The notes beneath the pieces were generated by a model, which had not been told where the DNA came from, made no database searches, and saw only the letters and a program-made list of their open reading frames with translations. A stretch of 64,000 nucleotides of DNA from Cytobacillus depressus (GTDB taxonomy: Bacteria; Bacillota; Bacilli; Bacillales; Cytobacillaceae): the NCBI RefSeq assembly GCF_008923245.1, contig NZ_WBOS01000014.1, positions 1 to 64,000 of the forward strand, given 5' to 3'. The translations under genes and the position numbers were made by a program. Each line of letters begins with the position of its first letter. Within the stretch, counting starts at the first letter, position 1. Below are positions 7,908-16,787 of the stretch, one piece after another.

Positions 7908-8975
7908 ATGAGAAAATATGAGATTGCAGTTATCCCAGGAGACGGAATTGGTAAAGAGGTCGTTCCAGTATCATTAAAGGTTTTAGAAACAGTGGCAGAG
8001 GTTCATGGCGGCTTGAAGTTCGACTTTAAAGAATTTCCATGGAGCTGTGAATACTATATGGAGCATGGAAAAATGATGCCTGATGACGGGGTAAAGACTC
8101 TTTCAAACTTCGATTCTATTTTCCTTGGTGCCATTGGGAATCCTAATCTTGTGGCAGATCATGTTTCGTTATGGGGACTTCTTATTAAGATTAGAAGAGA
8201 ATTTGAGCAGTCGATAAATATTCGCCCAGCAAAATATTTCAAAGGTCTTAGATCTCCGTTAGTGAACCCAAATGACTTCGATCTCATTGTCGTTAGAGAA
8301 AATAGTGAAGGAGAATATAGTGAAGTAGGCGGAAGAATTCATCGAGGGGAAGATGAAGTAGCCATTCAAAATGCTGTATTCACGAGAAAAGGAACAGAAC
8401 GCGCAATGAAATATGCCTTTGAATTGGCCCAAAAAAGGAGAGGGCATGTGACTTCGGCAACGAAATCTAATGGAATTGTCCACTCTATGCCATTTTGGGA
8501 TGAGGTTTTTAAAGATGTTAAATCGAGTTATCCAGATGTGAAAACAGATTCGTTTCATATTGATGCATTAGCAGCCTTTTTTGTTACGCGTCCGCAAATT
8601 TTTGATGTTATTGTGGCGAGTAATTTATTCGGTGATATTTTAACAGACATTGGCGGAGCAATTATGGGAAGTATCGGCATTGCCCCTGCTGCGAATATCA
8701 ATTTAAATGGAAAGTATCCATCTATGTTTGAGCCTGTTCATGGATCAGCTCCAGATATTTATGGCAAAGGAATTGCTAATCCAATTGGACAAATTTGGAC
8801 GGCAAAAATGATGCTTGATCACTTTGGAGAGTATGAGTTAGGGCAAAAGCTCCTAGATGTCGTAGAGGATGTAACGAATGATGGAATTAAAACGGGTGAT
8901 ATCGGTGGGACGGCTACGACAATAGAGGTGGGAGACGAAATTTGCAGGAGGTTAAAAAAGGTAGTTTCAGTTTAA
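7908..8975 (+). CDS. D-malate / tartrate dehydrogenase-type beta-decarboxylating dehydrogenase
   Basis: 355 aa of the isocitrate/isopropylmalate dehydrogenase superfamily, most like tartrate dehydrogenase/D-malate dehydrogenase (decarboxylating). Seen: N-terminal VIPGDGIGKEVVPVSLKVL, substrate-side RREFEQSINIRPAKYF, VVRENSEGEYSEVGGR, metal Asp region VIVASNLFGDILTDIGGA, and the nucleotide loop EPVHGSAPDIYGKGIANP. It would oxidise D-malate to pyruvate and CO2, or tartrate to oxaloglycolate or glycerate, with NAD+. The AAAGGAGT site lies in the end of the previous gene, with no intergenic space. Last gene of the 5746-8975 operon. Confidence 0.85.
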   Translation: MRKYEIAVIPGDGIGKEVVPVSLKVLETVAEVHGGLKFDFKEFPWSCEYYMEHGKMMPDDGVKTLSNFDSIFLGAIGNPNLVADHVSLWGLLIKIRREFEQSINIRPAKYFKGLRSPLVNPNDFDLIVVRENSEGEYSEVGGRIHRGEDEVAIQNAVFTRKGTERAMKYAFELAQKRRGHVTSATKSNGIVHSMPFWDEVFKDVKSSYPDVKTDSFHIDALAAFFVTRPQIFDVIVASNLFGDILTDIGGAIMGSIGIAPAANINLNGKYPSMFEPVHGSAPDIYGKGIANPIGQIWTAKMMLDHFGEYELGQKLLDVVEDVTNDGIKTGDIGGTATTIEVGDEICRRLKKVVSV

Positions 8976-8991
8976 TATAATTCTTGTATGC

Positions 8992-9019
8992 AATCCCAGC
9001 TTATTAGTTGGGATTTTTC
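8992..9019 (+). terminator. Terminator of the 5746-8975 operon
   Basis: Stem AATCCCA (8992-8998) with TGGGATT (9009-9015), followed by TTTCTTT. Confidence 0.75.
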
Positions 9020-9060
9020 TTTGTCAGCAGCCTACAGGATTTATTTTACTTTATCAATAA

Positions 9061-9093
9061 AATAAGACCGAAGCCATTGGCTGCGGTCTTATT
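9061..9093 (-). terminator. Terminator of the minus-strand dctP operon
   Basis: Perfect outer stem AATAAGACCG (9061-9070) with CGGTCTTATT (9084-9093) and an inner AGCC/GGCT. It lies just downstream of the minus-strand dctP stop; on that strand TTATTTTATTG follows. Confidence 0.85.
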
Positions 9094-9120
9094 GGTCATT
9101 CTCCTAAAGGGAAGATTTCA

Positions 9121-10179
9121 TTATCTGCTCTCAGCGTCTTTAATTATATCAGTACCAATTTTCTCAGCCCACTCTTTATATACAGGTTCAAGAACCTTTT
9201 TGAATGCTTCGATTTGATCAGCAGTTAACTCGTTAATTTCAGTTTTTCCGTTTGATTTCAATTTTTCTAAAGCATCTTCATTTAATTTTGCTGCAGACTC
9301 TATTGCAACCTTTGTAGCTTCATCGATTCCTTTTTGAACTACAGCTATTGTTTCTTCGTTAAGGCTGTCCCAGAATTTTGTATTTGTTAATAATGCGTAG
9401 TCAACGCGAGTATGGCCCATGATTGTTGTATATTTTTGGACTTCATCAAACTTCTTTGATTCAATATTACTGAATGTATTTTCTTGTCCATCAACCGTTC
9501 CTTGTTGTAGTGCCGTGTAAAGCTCTCCAAATGGAATAGAGGTAGAACCTGCTCCTAATTCGGCGTAAAGGGCCTCAAGTAATTGCCCACCTTGTGTACG
9601 AATTTTCATTCCTTCAAGGTCTTCCGGCTTACTGATCGGCTTTTTATTATTTGTCATATGTTTTGCACCATTTGGCCAAAATGCACTACCTAGAACACCA
9701 TCTTTTTCTAAACGTTTGAAAATCTCTTGTCCTTTTTCACCATCCCAAAAAGCTTCGGCAGCTTCATCACTTTCAAATAAAAATGGCATCGCAGGAATGT
9801 TGAAGCCTGGATCATTACCAACAAGCTTTGACATATCTGGTAGAATAAATTGAATATTATTCGCAACTAGATTCTGATATTCATCTTTATCTCCAAACAA
9901 TGAGCTGTTCGGATAGACTTGAACTTTGATCTTTCCTCCAGATTCAGCTTCAATGACTTCCTTCATTTTTAATGCACCTATGTGCTTAGGCGTATTCTCT
10001 GCAACTACGTGTGAGATTTTAATGGTTAATTCTTGAATGCCGCTATCTTTGTTATCTGTCCCAGACCCCTCAGATGTCTCACCAGACTTTTGAGTTGATG
10101 AACTGCCACTACATGCTGCTAAGCCGAACGAGAATACGAGAGTCAAGGCGACTAGCAACATTTTTTTTAGATTTTTCAT
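9121..10179 (-). CDS. dctP: TRAP transporter substrate-binding lipoprotein (DctP family)
   Basis: 352 aa with a lipoprotein signal: positively charged KNLKK, a hydrophobic stretch, and lipobox LAAC near residue 22, followed by a Ser-rich linker. The mature part shows DctP features: ISHVVAENTPKHIGALKMKE, MKIRTQGGQLLEALYAELGA (the conserved Arg that grips the substrate carboxylate) and FGELYTALQQGTVDGQENTF. It captures a dicarboxylate-like acid outside the membrane for DctQM, encoded divergently at 11880. It is the last gene of a three-gene minus operon, and its start overlaps the upstream stop by 4 nt. Confidence 0.9.
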   Translation of the reverse strand: MKNLKKMLLVALTLVFSFGLAACSGSSSTQKSGETSEGSGTDNKDSGIQELTIKISHVVAENTPKHIGALKMKEVIEAESGGKIKVQVYPNSSLFGDKDEYQNLVANNIQFILPDMSKLVGNDPGFNIPAMPFLFESDEAAEAFWDGEKGQEIFKRLEKDGVLGSAFWPNGAKHMTNNKKPISKPEDLEGMKIRTQGGQLLEALYAELGAGSTSIPFGELYTALQQGTVDGQENTFSNIESKKFDEVQKYTTIMGHTRVDYALLTNTKFWDSLNEETIAVVQKGIDEATKVAIESAAKLNEDALEKLKSNGKTEINELTADQIEAFKKVLEPVYKEWAEKIGTDIIKDAESR

Positions 10180-11081
10180 TGGAATTCCCCCTTTTTAAGT
10201 AAATAGGTTGAAACAAATCTATTAATTTCTGTATGATCGGCCCCTTTTGCTAGAACTTGGCTTGCCTCGTTAAACTTTTCAAAAACAAGCTCTGGCAAAT
10301 GAGTGGCAGCATTTCTTTCAGCAAATAACTGCTTCGCCATTTCAACGTCCTTCCTCAGCAAATCAAGAGAAAAGCCGGAATTGTATTCTTCATTTAATAT
10401 GAAGTTAGGAAACTTATATTCTGTAGAGCCGCTTCTGCCAGTACTTTGATTAATCACATGAATAGCCTGTTCAGGATGAACCTCATATGCTGCTAATAAT
10501 TGAATGGCCTCACAGGACGCAAGAAGATGTGTTGCGGATAGGAAATTATTAATAGCTTTCATTAAGTGTCCACTGCCAATAGGACCAACATGAAAAAGAT
10601 TCCTTCCTAATGCGCCTAGCAAACGTTTACTTCTTTCGAATTGTTCAGCAGTTCCTCCAGCCATAACTGTTAAAGATCCATCTATTGCTTTTTTAACGCC
10701 TCCACTAACAGGAGCATCAATAAAGCTAATGTGATGATTTTCTAAAATTCTATTATTCTTCTTTGTGTCGGAAGGATATGAACTGCTCATATCTATAATC
10801 ATAAGAGAGTCTTGTTGAATATGTTTGTCAAAGGTGTGGGCGTCAAGTATTTCGTGCAATACTTTGTTAACGATCGTAGAGGAGGGGAGCATTAGGAGAA
10901 TAAATTGGACATTGTATACCCAGTCCTCTATTTTTCCGACATTCCCACCGAAGGATTGTAGCTCAGACATAGCAGTAGGGTTAGTATCAAATCCAAAAAC
11001 GTTATATCCCTTTTTTAATAGATTTTTTGCCATAGGCAAACCCATTTGGCCAAGTCCTATGAAACCAATACTTTCGCTCAT
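10176..11081 (-). CDS. 3-hydroxyisobutyrate / tartronate-semialdehyde reductase family dehydrogenase
   Basis: 301 aa beta-hydroxyacid dehydrogenase. N-terminal Rossmann fold with GFIGLGQMGLPMAKNLLKKG, substrate loop FIDAPVSGGVKKAIDGSL, and catalytic Lys in GSGHLMKAINNFLSA. It probably interconverts a beta-hydroxy acid and a semialdehyde with NAD(P)H. It sits between an AA_synth gene (4-nt overlap upstream) and dctP (4-nt overlap downstream), so all three are translationally coupled and likely act on the TRAP substrate or its product. Confidence 0.82.
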   Translation of the reverse strand: MSESIGFIGLGQMGLPMAKNLLKKGYNVFGFDTNPTAMSELQSFGGNVGKIEDWVYNVQFILLMLPSSTIVNKVLHEILDAHTFDKHIQQDSLMIIDMSSSYPSDTKKNNRILENHHISFIDAPVSGGVKKAIDGSLTVMAGGTAEQFERSKRLLGALGRNLFHVGPIGSGHLMKAINNFLSATHLLASCEAIQLLAAYEVHPEQAIHVINQSTGRSGSTEYKFPNFILNEEYNSGFSLDLLRKDVEMAKQLFAERNAATHLPELVFEKFNEASQVLAKGADHTEINRFVSTYLLKKGEFQ

Positions 11082-11662
11082 GAAGGGAAAACTCCTTCGA
11101 GCTCTTTATGTAAAGAGCCAATGCGGGGATGAGCTCGGCCGCTCGTTGTTACTACCGCAGCAATTATAATCTCATCATTTCTTGGTGCATCCGGAATCCG
11201 TACTTCGAAGGTCATATGATGGCTCCGGATTTTTGCATCCATTTTATGCTTGATAGCTAAGTCAAGAGTTGAACCTGCACTCCCTCTTTTTTCAGCAGAA
11301 GGAAGAAGTGTTTCGGCGTTTCCACATAGTTTTCGAAATGGATTTCCGAAAGTGAGCGTATGAATGATAGCTGAGCCATGCTCAATTTCTCCATCCAAAC
11401 CAATAAGGGCTCCTTTTCCGTATGCTTCAACCTCTTCTCCAGTAATGCCTAACGATTCCATTGCTTTTTTTGGTAATATTTCTCCTAACTTTTCTGAATA
11501 AGTTTTAATTAAAGGAAGAAGATCTTCTACATACCTACCTGCATAAGGGTTTTTGATAACAGCTAAAGCAGCAGCAATACGTACTGGATTCTTTGCTTTT
11601 TTGAAGCCTTCAATAAATGTTTCTTCTTGGATGGTGACAATCTTTCTAATTTCTAATTCCAC
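11078..11662 (-). CDS. AA_synth (DUF1185) family protein
   Basis: 194 aa, resembling the AA_synth family often found beside TRAP transporters and amino- or hydroxy-acid catabolic genes. Seen: EIRKIVTIQEETFIEGF, PVRIAAALAVIKNPYAGRY, GEIEHGSAIIHTLTFGNPFR and SGRAHPRIGSL. The biochemical role of the family is not established, and none is proposed. The GTG start (11660-11662) has AGGAGG at its expected distance. First gene of the minus operon; a 12-bp palindrome lies 22 nt upstream of the start. Confidence 0.7.
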   Translation of the reverse strand: MELEIRKIVTIQEETFIEGFKKAKNPVRIAAALAVIKNPYAGRYVEDLLPLIKTYSEKLGEILPKKAMESLGITGEEVEAYGKGALIGLDGEIEHGSAIIHTLTFGNPFRKLCGNAETLLPSAEKRGSAGSTLDLAIKHKMDAKIRSHHMTFEVRIPDAPRNDEIIIAAVVTTSGRAHPRIGSLHKELEGVFPS

Positions 11663-11683
11663 AAGCCTACCTCCTTTTAAAAA

Positions 11684-11695
11684 ATTGGATACAAT
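11684..11695. promoter_or_regulatory. GntR-type operator, site A
   Basis: ATTGGATACAAT (ATTGTATCCAAT on the minus strand), just upstream of the minus-strand AA_synth start. It is one of four sites of this type at unit starts between 11.6 and 19.1 kb. The GntR regulators at 13731 and 18416 are the likely binders. Confidence 0.65.
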
Positions 11696-11846
11696 GTATG
11701 TTTCGATAAAGTAAATCTATAGATGATGAAAATATTATAACAAACTAGCCTAATATTGTGAATATACAAAAATAAATAAAAATATTAAATTTTCTGTTTA
11801 TTTTTCTGTGTATTTCTAGTATATTAAAAAATAGAATGAGATTAAG

Positions 11847-11858
11847 ATTGGATACAAT
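11847..11858. promoter_or_regulatory. GntR-type operator, site B
   Basis: ATTGGATACAAT, extended to AGATTGGATACAATCT (11845-11860), 22 nt before the dctQ start. Identical core to site A, so the two divergent TRAP operons share one operator sequence. A possible -10 (TATATT, 11820-11825) lies upstream, so the site would cover the early transcribed region. Confidence 0.68.
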
Positions 11859-11879
11859 CTAAAAAAGGAGTTGATATGG

Positions 11880-12434
11880 ATGAAACTCTTTAAATGGCTT
11901 GATCGCATCGAAGAAGGAGCAGCTGGGGTGCTATTTGTTGGGGGAGTTGTTGTTAGTTTGTATGGTGTATTTATGCGATATGTAGTGAATGCACCGCCAG
12001 CATGGGTGACAGAGGTTTTTGAGTTTTTACTAGTTTGGTCTATTTTCTTAGGTTTTGGAATGGCTTTAAAGGATAAGAGACATATTCAAGTGGAACTTTT
12101 ATTTGATTTATTACCTTTTGGAGCGAAAAAAGTAGTAGCAGCAATTGCTAACATAATTGGCGGGTGCTTTTCATTTTTTCTGGCCTATTCGTCACTAGAG
12201 TTGATTGCGCTTTCAAAGGAACAGGGAATGACAACGATTGATGTTGGGATTCCAATATGGATCACTTATCTCGTTCTGCCAATTGGAATGGCATTACTTG
12301 GTCTTTACTTCATTATTAATGCCTTTCGCGCAATGAAGGGTGATAAGCGTGAACTGGCAGGAGAAATTGAGACTTTATATGAAGAAATGAAGGAAGTAGC
12401 AAATCATCCAGGTGACAAGGGGGTAGGGGTATGA
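11880..12434 (+). CDS. dctQ: TRAP transporter small permease (DctQ)
   Basis: 184 aa with four predicted membrane helices (about 15-35, 48-68, 90-110, 130-150) and the DctQ core NAPPAWVTEVFEFLLVWSIF followed by ALKDKRHIQVELL. It links the substrate-binding protein to the large permease. ATG 11880 is chosen because AAGGAG at 11865-11870 is 9 nt away; the in-frame TTG at 11871 would touch that site. Its stop overlaps the dctM start (ATGA). Confidence 0.88.
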   Translation: MKLFKWLDRIEEGAAGVLFVGGVVVSLYGVFMRYVVNAPPAWVTEVFEFLLVWSIFLGFGMALKDKRHIQVELLFDLLPFGAKKVVAAIANIIGGCFSFFLAYSSLELIALSKEQGMTTIDVGIPIWITYLVLPIGMALLGLYFIINAFRAMKGDKRELAGEIETLYEEMKEVANHPGDKGVGV

Positions 12435-13699
12435 GTCCGGTCTTAGTCCTATTTATAGTGTTTGCCATTCTGTGTCTAATCAGGGTCCCGATTGCGGTCA
12501 GTCTCGGGCTTTCAAGTATTGTCGCGCTGTCTATGACTGATTTTACCCTCTATACTGTCATCCAAAAAATGTTTAACTCTTTAAATTCTGCGACCTTAAT
12601 GGCAATACCAGGCTTTGTTTTTGCTGGAATTATTATGTCAAAGGGCGGTATTTCATACCATTTAATCGAAGCGCTAAAATCATGGGTAGGACATATTCGC
12701 GGTGGTTTAGCAATAGCTACCATTTTATCATGTATGATTTTTGCCGCTATTTCCGGGTCAAGCCCTGCGACAGCTGCAGCGATTGGCGGTATCATGATCC
12801 CAGGAATGGTAAAAGCGGGTTATAGCAAGCGGTATGCAATGGGGTTAGTTGCGGCCGCGGGAACGCTTGGAATTTTGATTCCTCCTTCTATTCCGTTGAT
12901 CATTTATGCATCGGTAGCAGAGGAATCTGTCGGAAAGTTATTTGCAGCTGGTATTCTTCCAGGGCTGATGCTAGGTGGAATCTTGATAGTTTCAGCGATT
13001 GTTCATGCAAGAATTAATAATTATGGTCAATTGCCGAAAGAGTCGATGGATGTAAGATGGAAAAAATCAGCTAAAGCGATTTGGGGTTTTCTTCTTCCGG
13101 TTATTATTCTTGGCGGAATTTATTCAGGCGCAGTTACACCAACAGAAGCAGCATTCGTTTCCTGTTTATATGGAATAATTGTTTCTGTATTTATTTATAA
13201 GGAAATGACATTCCCTAAGTTTAGAGAAGTTCTAAAAGAATCCATCAATATTACAGCGATGATTTTTCTAGTCATTGCCTCCGCGATGATTTTTGGCATG
13301 TTCTTAACAACGGAGCAAGTTCCGCAAAACTTTGCTGCTTGGATTGAAGCAAGCTCATCAAATAAATGGATATTCATGATTGGTGTCAATCTCATGTTCT
13401 TTGTATTAGGAATGTTCTTAGAAGCGGTAGCGATTATTTTAATCACTTTGCCTATTTTACTTCCTGTCCTTGTGTTATTTGACATTAATATCATTCATTT
13501 CGCGATTATTATGACAATCAATATGGAAATTGCCATGATTACTCCACCAGTTGGATTAAATTTATTCGTAGTTAGCGGGATTACGAGGGAAAAGGTCGGG
13601 GAAGTGGTACGAGGAGTTGCTCCTTTCTTCGTCCTAATGGTCGTTGCATTAATATTAGTCGTTATTTTCCCGCAAATATCTTTATTTCTAGCAAAATAA
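12431..13699 (+). CDS. dctM: TRAP transporter large permease (DctM)
   Basis: 422 aa, about 12 membrane segments, normal for DctM/SiaM-type permeases. Hallmarks: FAAISGSSPATAAAIGGIMI, GTLGILIPPSIPLIIYA and ITPPVGLNLFVVSGIT. It forms the Na+-driven channel for the acid delivered by DctP (9121). With DctQ it makes the second, divergent half of a split TRAP operon. A GntR regulator follows after 31 nt in the same direction. Confidence 0.92.
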   Translation: MSPVLVLFIVFAILCLIRVPIAVSLGLSSIVALSMTDFTLYTVIQKMFNSLNSATLMAIPGFVFAGIIMSKGGISYHLIEALKSWVGHIRGGLAIATILSCMIFAAISGSSPATAAAIGGIMIPGMVKAGYSKRYAMGLVAAAGTLGILIPPSIPLIIYASVAEESVGKLFAAGILPGLMLGGILIVSAIVHARINNYGQLPKESMDVRWKKSAKAIWGFLLPVIILGGIYSGAVTPTEAAFVSCLYGIIVSVFIYKEMTFPKFREVLKESINITAMIFLVIASAMIFGMFLTTEQVPQNFAAWIEASSSNKWIFMIGVNLMFFVLGMFLEAVAIILITLPILLPVLVLFDINIIHFAIIMTINMEIAMITPPVGLNLFVVSGITREKVGEVVRGVAPFFVLMVVALILVVIFPQISLFLAK

Positions 13700-13730
13700 T
13701 GAGGTTGCATTGTCGGTAAGGAGCTCGATC

Positions 13731-14378
13731 ATGAAACAGTCAAATGAATTTCATACTCTGCAGGAAAAGGTAACCTCCATAATAAGGGAAGCCATTTTCA
13801 CTCAGGAATTTAAGCCTGGTGAAAGATTAATCCAAGATGAACTGGCTACAAGGCTTGGTGTAAGCAGAATGCCTGTAAGAGAGGCGCTGCGTTGCCTTGA
13901 AAGGGAAGGGTTAGTTATTTTTCTGCCTCACAAAGGGGCACAAGTGATTGGAATTAGCAAGGAAGATATTGAAGAGCTTTATTATTTAAGATCAATGCTT
14001 GAAGGCATTACTGTTCAGAAATCAATGAGCTTTTTAACAACAAAAGACAGAGCGGAGCTTCAGTCACTCGTTGATTCAATGGATATTGATATTGAGAATG
14101 ACGATATGGATTCTTATATGAATCACAATCAGCAATTTCACTCATTATTGCAAAAGGGCTGTAAATGGAAAAAAACAAAAATACTCACAAAAGAATTGAT
14201 TGAAGGATATCCTTCATATGTTCCAATATTAATTCCTAAAACAGTAGTGGTTTCTAATAAAGAGCATAAACAAATATTAGCGGCTTTAGATGAAAAGGAC
14301 CCAATTAAATTAAAATTATTAGTAGAGAATCACATAATGAGAGCTGGCAACATGCTCCTAGAATTTATTGAAGATTAA
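13731..14378 (+). CDS. GntR-family (FCD) transcription regulator
   Basis: 215 aa. Winged helix at about 8-75 with recognition helix LGVSRMPVREALRCLEREGL; FCD domain at about 85-210 with intact metal His positions (QFHSLL, EHKQIL, ENHIMRAG). ATG 13731 is chosen over an upstream TTG because AAGGAG (13718-13723) lies 7 nt before it. It is probably cotranscribed with dctQM and is a clear paralogue of the regulator at 18416 (same SRMP signature). Both are candidates to bind the ATTGGATMCAAT palindromes. Confidence 0.88.
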   Translation: MKQSNEFHTLQEKVTSIIREAIFTQEFKPGERLIQDELATRLGVSRMPVREALRCLEREGLVIFLPHKGAQVIGISKEDIEELYYLRSMLEGITVQKSMSFLTTKDRAELQSLVDSMDIDIENDDMDSYMNHNQQFHSLLQKGCKWKKTKILTKELIEGYPSYVPILIPKTVVVSNKEHKQILAALDEKDPIKLKLLVENHIMRAGNMLLEFIED

Positions 14379-14403
14379 AAATACATTATTAATAACAACC
14401 GGC

Positions 14404-14450
14404 AAGAGTTAACTTTTATAAAATAAATTTTAGCTCTTCCAATTTTTTTG
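14404..14450 (+). terminator. Terminator after the dctQM-gntR unit
   Basis: Stem AAGAGTTAA (14404-14412) with TTAGCTCTT (14430-14438), one G-U pair, followed by CCAATTTTTTT. Confidence 0.65.
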
Positions 14451-14456
14451 AATTAA

Positions 14457-14468
14457 ATTGGATCCAAT
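14457..14468. promoter_or_regulatory. GntR-type operator, site C
   Basis: Perfect palindrome ATTGGATCCAAT, directly after a terminator and 23 nt before the CitE-like start. Same core as site D at 19097. Confidence 0.68.
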
Positions 14469-14490
14469 ATCCACCAGAGGAGAAGATCAA

Positions 14491-15351
14491 ATGACAGTAA
14501 AAAAATCATATTTATTTGTCCCTGCTACTTCTGAAAAAATGATGGGAAAAGCCATTGTGAGTGATGCCGATTGTGTCATTTTTGATTTAGAAGATGCGGT
14601 TGCTATTCACGAAAAAGATATGGCTAGGGAAAGAGCAAAAAATTTTCTTATTAATAATCCGCCTCAAAAAGACGTCTATATTCGGATAAATGATTTTACT
14701 ACCCCATTATGGAGAAACGATATTGACGCAGCGATTGATTCTGGAGCTTTTGGGATTATCGTTCCTAAAGCAGAGAATGGCATTAATATGTACACCATAT
14801 GTGAATATATAAAAAATCGGCTTGAATGTAGAGGGGAAGGCGAGCGTATTTTTGAGGTATTGCCCCTGATTGAGACGGCAAGAGGTGTGCATTTTGCCTA
14901 TGAGATAGCAAATTCCCATCCTTTTATTGCCCGGCTAGTATTTGGTTCGATTGATTATTGCCTTGATTTAGATTGTGAATTAACTCCGGGAGGCGATGAG
15001 CTTATTTATGCGAGATCACAAATAGTGAATTCATCGATAGCTGCAGGAATCGAAAATCCGGTTGATGCCGTTTTTCCGGATTTGTCTAATGAAGATGACT
15101 TATATAATGAAGCTATTCGCGCTAAAAGATGCGGCTTTAAAGCAAAATTAGCGATACATCCGAAGCAGTTAAATACCATTCACCGTGTTTTTACTCCAAC
15201 AGAAGATGAGATGGAAGAAGCAAGGGAAATTGTGAAGGCATTTGAAGAGGCTGAGTTGAGTGGGATTGCCTCCATTTCAGTTAGGAATAAACTAGTCGAT
15301 TACCCTGTATATAAGAAAGCGAAAGGTCTATTGCAGTATTCAAGTAAATAA
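14491..15351 (+). CDS. CitE-like (HpcH/HpaI) acyl-CoA lyase
   Basis: 286 aa of the CitE/malyl-CoA-lyase superfamily. Blocks: KKSYLFVPATSEKMMGKAI, CVIFDLEDAVAIHEKDMARE, YIRIND (substrate Arg), PLIETARGV (metal Glu) and FGSIDYCLDLD (metal Asp). Family members cleave beta-hydroxyacyl-CoA esters such as (S)-malyl-CoA or citramalyl-CoA to acetyl-CoA plus an oxo-acid. A SucCD-like ligase in the same regulon (19134-21250) could make the CoA ester. ATG 14491 follows AGAGGAG by 8 nt. No CitF, CitD or CitX neighbours are present, so it is not part of a citrate lyase complex. Confidence 0.82.
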   Translation: MTVKKSYLFVPATSEKMMGKAIVSDADCVIFDLEDAVAIHEKDMARERAKNFLINNPPQKDVYIRINDFTTPLWRNDIDAAIDSGAFGIIVPKAENGINMYTICEYIKNRLECRGEGERIFEVLPLIETARGVHFAYEIANSHPFIARLVFGSIDYCLDLDCELTPGGDELIYARSQIVNSSIAAGIENPVDAVFPDLSNEDDLYNEAIRAKRCGFKAKLAIHPKQLNTIHRVFTPTEDEMEEAREIVKAFEEAELSGIASISVRNKLVDYPVYKKAKGLLQYSSK

Positions 15352-15371
15352 AGTGATAGGAGGGTATTATT

Positions 15372-16730
15372 TTGACAGTAACTAGACAATTAGTATCCCA
15401 TATTAAACAAACAAACTATGACAATATTAAAGAGAATGCTGTTTATGAAACGAAGCGAAGCCTTTTAAATTGGCTTGGTGTAGCTATCGGGGCAGCCAAC
15501 CATGAATCGATGGATAAGGTACTTTCTGTTTCAAGAATGCTGGGAAGCACACCGCAATCTACAATACTAGGAAGAAAAGAAAAAACGGATATGCTTTTTG
15601 CAGCACTGCTTAATGGCATGTCATCTCACATATTTGATTTCGACGATACTTTGCTCGAAACGGTTCTTCATCCTTCAGCCCCAGTTTTCCCAGCTGTATT
15701 GGCTTATGCAGAGCATCAAAAGAAAACAGGGAAGGAGGTTTTAGAGTCATTTATCGTAGGGAACGAGGTGCAGGCGCGATTAGCAAGGGCGGTATACCCG
15801 TCTCATTATTGGCGAGGCTGGCATATAACAGGAAGTGTTGGCGGAATTGGCGCCGCTGTCGCGATAAGTAAGTTGCTTGATCTTGATGAAGAAAAAACTG
15901 CTTATGCCATTGGCATAGCGGCTACTGATCCAACTGGATTGAGGGAAATGTTTGGGACGATGACAAAACCTTATCATCCGGGAAAAGCTGCCATGAATGG
16001 GATGCTTGCTGCATTAATCGCAGGGGAAGGTTTTACAAGCTCTACAAGAGCGTTGGAAGCTGAACGCGGGTTTGTACAGGTTTTATCTGAAGAGAATAAA
16101 TTAGATCTGTTGACCGATCATTGGGGGCATGCATGGGAAATTGAGAAAAACTCCTATAAGCCATTTGCAAGTGGTATTGTCACACACCCAGCCATTGATG
16201 GAATCATTAAAATCCAAAATGAACATCACTTACAGGTGAATGAAGTTCAATCCATTCATATTACTGGTCATCCTCTTGTTAAAGAGTTAACAGGCAAAAC
16301 CGAGATTTCAACAGGGCTTGAAGGAAAGTTTAGTGTATTCCATTGCGTTGCCGCAGGGTTCATAAATTTAAAGGCTGGAGTCCATGAGTTTTCGGATGAA
16401 TTTGTCCATGACCAAAAAGTGAAAGATTTAAGATCCAAAATTACGCTAACAATCGATGAAAACATGAAGGAAGACCAGGCCGTAGTTCAAGTTACATTAA
16501 AAGATGGGCGCACATTCAGTCATTTTGTTGAGCATGCGATCGGCAGCATGGATGTGCCGATGACCGATCAGCAGCTAAAAGATAAATTTATCGACGTGAC
16601 AGGCAATGTAATTAGTCTTGAAAGCAAACGAACGTTAATTGACTTAGTGTACCGCTTTGAAGAAATAGCCGATTTAGATGAATTTTTTGAAATATGCAGG
16701 CCAGCCGAAGCAGCCAGTCATATAAAGTAA
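15372..16730 (+). CDS. MmgE/PrpD family protein (copy 1)
   Basis: 452 aa, standard length for the family, which includes 2-methylcitrate dehydratase, cis-aconitate decarboxylase and iminodisuccinate epimerase. Typical blocks: FDFDDTLLETVLHPSAPVFP, GNEVQARLARAV, HITGSVGGIGAAVAISKLL and KPYHPGKAAMNGMLAALIA. Its reaction could be dehydration, decarboxylation or epimerisation of a di- or tricarboxylate. TTG 15372 follows AGGAGGG. It is cotranscribed with the CitE-like lyase. A diverged second copy lies at 21247. Confidence 0.82.
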   Translation: MTVTRQLVSHIKQTNYDNIKENAVYETKRSLLNWLGVAIGAANHESMDKVLSVSRMLGSTPQSTILGRKEKTDMLFAALLNGMSSHIFDFDDTLLETVLHPSAPVFPAVLAYAEHQKKTGKEVLESFIVGNEVQARLARAVYPSHYWRGWHITGSVGGIGAAVAISKLLDLDEEKTAYAIGIAATDPTGLREMFGTMTKPYHPGKAAMNGMLAALIAGEGFTSSTRALEAERGFVQVLSEENKLDLLTDHWGHAWEIEKNSYKPFASGIVTHPAIDGIIKIQNEHHLQVNEVQSIHITGHPLVKELTGKTEISTGLEGKFSVFHCVAAGFINLKAGVHEFSDEFVHDQKVKDLRSKITLTIDENMKEDQAVVQVTLKDGRTFSHFVEHAIGSMDVPMTDQQLKDKFIDVTGNVISLESKRTLIDLVYRFEEIADLDEFFEICRPAEAASHIK

Positions 16731-16738
16731 CAGGAAAT

Positions 16739-16770
16739 AAGAGCCAAGCGCATACTCAAGGTTCTTTTTA
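16739..16770 (+). terminator. Internal terminator / attenuator
   Basis: Stem AAGAGCC (16739-16745) with GGTTCTT (16760-16766), then TTTA, between the PrpD gene and the DASS transporter. A weak internal stop that could lower transporter expression. Confidence 0.45.
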
Positions 16771-16787
16771 GAAAGTAGGAGAGTTGA

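Noticed and set aside
9008..9217. 69-codon plus-strand frame
   Set aside because: It runs across two terminators and the antisense of dctP; no ribosome site.
14491..16730. Citrate lyase operon
   Set aside because: CitE-like protein present, but there is no acyl-carrier subunit, CitF or maturation genes.
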